Assembly (NCBI GenBank): GCA_963718305.1 | Contig: CAVQZG010000024.1 | Coordinates: 1 to 64,000, forward strand | DNA: 64,000 nucleotides | Source of the DNA: RYN-230 sp963718305 | GTDB lineage: Bacteria; Actinomycetota; Actinomycetes; Streptosporangiales; Streptosporangiaceae | Direction: 5' to 3' | In this document: piece by piece, positions 61,621-64,000 of the stretch | How the letters are laid out: every line of letters starts with the position of its first letter | How positions within the stretch are numbered: position 1 is the stretch's first letter | Notes under the pieces: model-generated | Told to the model about the DNA's origin: nothing | The model's input: only the letters and a program-made list of their open reading frames with translations | Databases searched by the model: none | Made by a program: the position numbers and the translations under genes

Positions 61621-61667
61621 GCCAGGCCAGTATCCTGCTGCTGCCCCGGCGCCGAAGGACGGACCGG

Positions 61668-61700
61668 GCTGGGGCCCGTCACCACGTCACGAGCCCCAGC
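61668..61700. terminator. Weak hairpin between PhyH gene and G1 remnant
   Basis: GCTGGGGC pairs with GCCCCAGC across a 17-base loop in the convergent gap. The long loop lowers confidence. Confidence 0.35.
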
Positions 61701-61715
61701 AACGGGACAGGCGGA

Positions 61716-62132
61716 TTAGTAGCTGTTCTTCCAGCTGGCCTTGAAGGCGTTACCGCCGGTCAGGCCGGACACCGCCGCGATGTCATAAGTATCGGTCGCA
61801 TCTATCGTCGTCATGTCGTAGTTGGTGCCCGAGTAGCCGGAAATAGTGCTGGTCCGGCCGGCCGCAGTTTCGGAGGCGGCGCTGAATGGCACGCTGCTGA
61901 ACTGTGCCTCCGGCGCGATCCCGATCGAGTACGCCGGCCGTTCGGCGATCCATTCCGCACTGGTGGCCAGGCAGGTGGTGGTGGCGCAGGTCGCGTTCTT
62001 GCTGAAGCTGTTGGCGCTGTGCGTCGAGTCGGTCACGGCCAGGGTGTACGCCGAGCCACTGCGCGAAACCGAGGCACTGATCTTGTCGCCCGGTGCGACT
62101 GACGTACCTGGCTGCGCATTAGGCGCATAAGG
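61716..62132 (-). pseudogene. 5'-truncated G1 (eqolisin) glutamic peptidase
   Basis: The minus strand encodes about 139 residues of a peptidase A4/G1 protein without a start codon or signal peptide. SVAPGDKISASVSRSGSAYTLAVTDSTHSANSF and TSAEWIAERPAYSIGIAPEAQFSSVPF are the second half of the family, including the Glu of the WIxE motif; the end reads SGYSGTNYDMTTIDATD. The first half, with the catalytic Gln, is missing; a TGA lies just upstream in the same frame and no ATG/GTG is suitable. The gene appears truncated; the remaining frame is well preserved, so loss is recent or a start is hidden by an error. Confidence 0.72.
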
Positions 62133-62548
62133 CCCCCCAGTGAGAAGTCTTGTGTGCGCACAACCTACGCCCCGGAAGGCGCCTTCATAAGGACCTTGAT
62201 TATCTGCCGATCACACTTTTACTAACGGCCTGAACGGTCCAGGCCAGATGCTTCCCCGGAGGACAATCTCAACTCTCATTAATGGCCACAAAAGTCCCGT
62301 AACAGGAATTACCAACCGGAATCCAGCTCGAGACCGCAAGTCATCTGCCGGGGCCGTACGCGCTCAGGCCCGCTCTTCGTCGTGAGATGACCGGGCCAAC
62401 GGGGAATCTTGGAGCCGCAAACTTCCTTATTTGTGTCAAAGGTGCCGCCGACGGGTAAGGCTGATATGGCCTGAACAGACGAATCAGCTAGAGCTGAAGC
62501 GGCTCGCACTGCCTCGGACCCGGCAGGGCATGACCGCCTGCCCCGGGG
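62133..62548. other. Lower-GC gap without a recognisable gene
   Basis: About 416 bases at visibly lower GC than the surroundings. The minus strand stays open in the G1 frame only to about 62,210. After that I see no coding frame, tRNA or strong hairpin. It presumably holds the promoter of the LuxR-type gene that starts at 62549 and the decayed 5' half of the G1 gene. Confidence 0.6.
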
Positions 62549-62863
62549 GTGTCAATGAGCTGTGATGATCCGTATCTGATGACCGGGAGCCAGTCGGCTA
62601 CCCTGCCGGGCGACCTCACCGAGCGTCAGGTCAGAGTGCTCCGGCTGCTGCGCGGGTCGCTGACCCTCACCGAGATCGCCACCGAACTCAGCCTGTCGCC
62701 GAACACGATCAAGACCCATACCCAGGCCATCTACCGGAAACTTGGCGTTTGTACCCGGGAGGATGCCGTCATCCGCGGACTTGACCAGGGCATCCTGAGA
62801 TCCCCGATACGCAGCGGCAGCGGAATCGGCCAGGCGGCGGTCCGTCCGGCTCAATCCCGCTGA
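62549..62863 (+). CDS. Small LuxR-type HTH protein
   Basis: A 104-residue protein consisting essentially of a GerE/LuxR HTH: DLTERQVRVLRLLRGSLTLTEIATELSLSPNTIKTHTQAIYRKLGVCTREDAVIRGLDQGIL. It aligns almost end to end with the C-terminal HTH of the LAL regulator at 57.8-60.1 kb (IYRKLGV.TR.DAV.RG...GIL). It lacks the ATPase and sensor regions, so it may be a standalone DNA-binding modulator that competes at the same sites, or the last piece of a deleted LAL gene. GTG 62549 or ATG 62555. Confidence 0.7.
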   Translation: MSMSCDDPYLMTGSQSATLPGDLTERQVRVLRLLRGSLTLTEIATELSLSPNTIKTHTQAIYRKLGVCTREDAVIRGLDQGILRSPIRSGSGIGQAAVRPAQSR

Positions 62864-62925
62864 GGCCGCCACCTTCCCTCGTCCTCACGACGAGTGGCCC
62901 GTCCCGGCATCGTGCCACTAACTGG

Positions 62926-63759
62926 TCAGGCGGTCGTGCGCAGCCAGACGCCGAAGTTCTGGCCGTTGTTCCACAGCACCGGGGAGCTGATCACTGGGGC
63001 GCCCGCCGACGTGCCGGTCGTGGTGTCGATGACCTGGTTGGTAGTCCACGGGCCCAGGAGCGTGCCGTGCACGCCGGTGTAGGTCGTCACGCTGGTGCCG
63101 CTGAATGCCCACAGCCGGGTGTCGGCCTTCGGCGCCACCACCGTGGTGTTGTCGACGGTCCCGGCCGCCTCGGCCGAGGTGTACACCACAGGAACCACAT
63201 CCACGCGGGCGGTCTGGCTGACGCCCTGCGTAATGTCGGTGGCGGTGAAGAAGACGTGACCCATCTGGTCGTAGTAGACGCTCAGCCGGAGCAGGCCACC
63301 CGGAGCCGGGGCCACCCTATACAGGTGTCCCGTGTGGAACTGCGTGCCACTGGACCAGACATAGCTGATAGAGCCAGTGCCGCCGCCCGCCGCGACCCTC
63401 AGCGTCGCCGGGGGCCCGACCCGGCTGCCGAGCACGACCTCGGCGCTGCTGTTGTTGCCCGGCTGATACTGAAGGTATGGCACCACGACGGTGGTGGCTA
63501 CGAACCGGAACAACCGGCCGCCGCCGGTCACGTAACCCGCCTGGCTGGTGGTGTAGATCAGCGGTCCAGTGGAGTGCGGGGCGGTACTGGCCGCGCCAGC
63601 GGTGCCGGCCCCGGCCAGGCCTAGCGTGGTGACCGTTACGCCCGCCGCGGCGGCCGCGTAGAGCTTGCGCCTGAAGCATTTGCCCGCCGGAAGATCCTCC
63701 CCTGCCGGGCGCGTGCGCGCAGTTCGCAGCCGTCGTTTCGTTGCCATCGACGTGATCAT
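62926..63759 (-). CDS. Secreted protein with G1-peptidase-like layout, no catalytic motif
   Basis: A 277-residue exported protein. A long basic N-terminus (ATKRRLRTARTRPAGEDLPAG) precedes a signal helix (LYAAAAAGVTVTTLGLAGAGTAGA). The mature part starts LIYTTSQAGYVTGGGRLFRFVATTVVVP and ends NNGQNFGVWLRTTA. The order of segments (GY..TG...F..V.T..VP; SYVWSSG; YYDQMGHVFFTATDITQG; YTSAEAAGTVDNT) parallels G1 peptidases, but SAEWIVE is replaced by SAEAAGT, so it is probably not catalytic. ATG 63759 follows AGGGG; 63780 is in frame upstream. A strong hairpin lies just upstream. Confidence 0.7.
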   Translation of the reverse strand: MITSMATKRRLRTARTRPAGEDLPAGKCFRRKLYAAAAAGVTVTTLGLAGAGTAGAASTAPHSTGPLIYTTSQAGYVTGGGRLFRFVATTVVVPYLQYQPGNNSSAEVVLGSRVGPPATLRVAAGGGTGSISYVWSSGTQFHTGHLYRVAPAPGGLLRLSVYYDQMGHVFFTATDITQGVSQTARVDVVPVVYTSAEAAGTVDNTTVVAPKADTRLWAFSGTSVTTYTGVHGTLLGPWTTNQVIDTTTGTSAGAPVISSPVLWNNGQNFGVWLRTTA

Positions 63760-63837
63760 GGTGTCCCCTGAGGTGCTCATAGGCGGTGCTCTGCCGCCTC
63801 ACACTGCAAGCGTGCGCACGCGGCAGCGGCGAAGAAA

Positions 63838-63869
63838 GGGGAGACCTCCCCATCTGGGGAGGTCTCCCC
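63838..63869. promoter_or_regulatory. Perfect 14-bp hairpin upstream of the secreted protein gene
   Basis: GGGGAGACCTCCCC and its exact complement flank the loop ATCT. It lies about 80 bases before the secreted-protein start, between it and whatever begins at the window's right edge. The GGGGAG arms recall MalT-type GGGGA.GAGG boxes, so it may be an operator for the LAL regulator; an attenuator is the alternative. From 63870 to the window end I see no gene I can support. Confidence 0.6.
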
Positions 63870-64000
63870 GCGCCGGGCACGGAATTGACGCAGTGGTGGT
63901 CCGGACCTACCGTCGCGGTCATCAGGGGAGTTGGGTCCGGTGCTGCTGATCATCATGAATGAGGCCGGTACCTGGCACGCGGAGCCAGGCCAGACAGTCA

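Overview
The window is a very GC-rich (roughly 70% or more) bacterial chromosome segment with strong G/C third-position bias, frequent GTG/TTG starts and 4-base GTGA/ATGA gene overlaps. A SARP/BTAD regulator, two ClpP subunits beside a ClgR-type repressor, an MTB12-like lipoprotein, MurL/MurD2 wall enzymes and many one-component regulators all point to an actinomycete, probably a soil-dwelling filamentous one. I see no tRNA, rRNA, transposase, integrase, phage gene or CRISPR array.

Layout. 0-4.5 kb: a peptidoglycan-precursor module (PgeF-like end, MurL, MurD2) followed by an FAD-linked oxidase. 4.7-11.8 kb: a 24-residue membrane peptide, a PrmC-like methyltransferase coupled to an S9 peptidase, a NarL-type two-component system, an AlkA-like glycosylase and a membrane protein. 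11.9-16.9 kb: two DUF202 proteins, a lipoprotein, an MFS exporter with an extra C-terminal membrane domain, and an FMN hydroxyacid oxidase. 17-21.8 kb: LacI repressor plus SemiSWEET, a cyclic-nucleotide-domain histidine kinase, a monooxygenase-fold protein and a nitroreductase. 21.9-25.4 kb: a giant SARP/propeller/solute-binding fusion. 25.4-30.1 kb: a catabolic operon (flavin monooxygenase, amidohydrolase, VOC dioxygenase) with a divergent IclR gene. 30.1-40.4 kb: GIDE protein, cyclase, enolase-superfamily enzyme, DHFR-like protein, clpP1-clpP2 with a convergent ClgR-like gene, membrane proteins, XRE-cupin regulator and slipin. 40.5-46.8 kb: a GT-C-like membrane protein and a form II CoxLSM molybdenum hydroxylase. 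46.8-57.7 kb: secreted S53 peptidase, LLM flavin enzyme, secreted phosphodiesterase, secreted beta-protein, MarR-controlled ABC exporter, serine hydrolase. 57.7-64 kb: a MalT-like LAL regulator, PhyH dioxygenase, a truncated G1 peptidase, an orphan LuxR HTH protein and a secreted protein with a G1-like layout.

Three window-wide patterns stand out. First, eight genes are each broken by one to three single-base shifts (ten in all), suggesting consensus indels in the assembly or unusual gene decay. Second, degenerate tandem repeats, mostly of 15 bases and with similar units (GGCCC.TGAACCAC-like, or the complement), recur at gene ends and between genes. Third, small gene remnants (DUF2461, DUF664, G1 peptidase) mark rearrangement points.

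The most unusual proteins are the membrane-spanning SARP regulator with an extracytoplasmic propeller and oligopeptide-binding domain, the MFS exporter carrying a domain also found as a separate protein 2 kb upstream, and a small group of secreted proteins that resemble G1 (eqolisin) peptidases without the catalytic motif.
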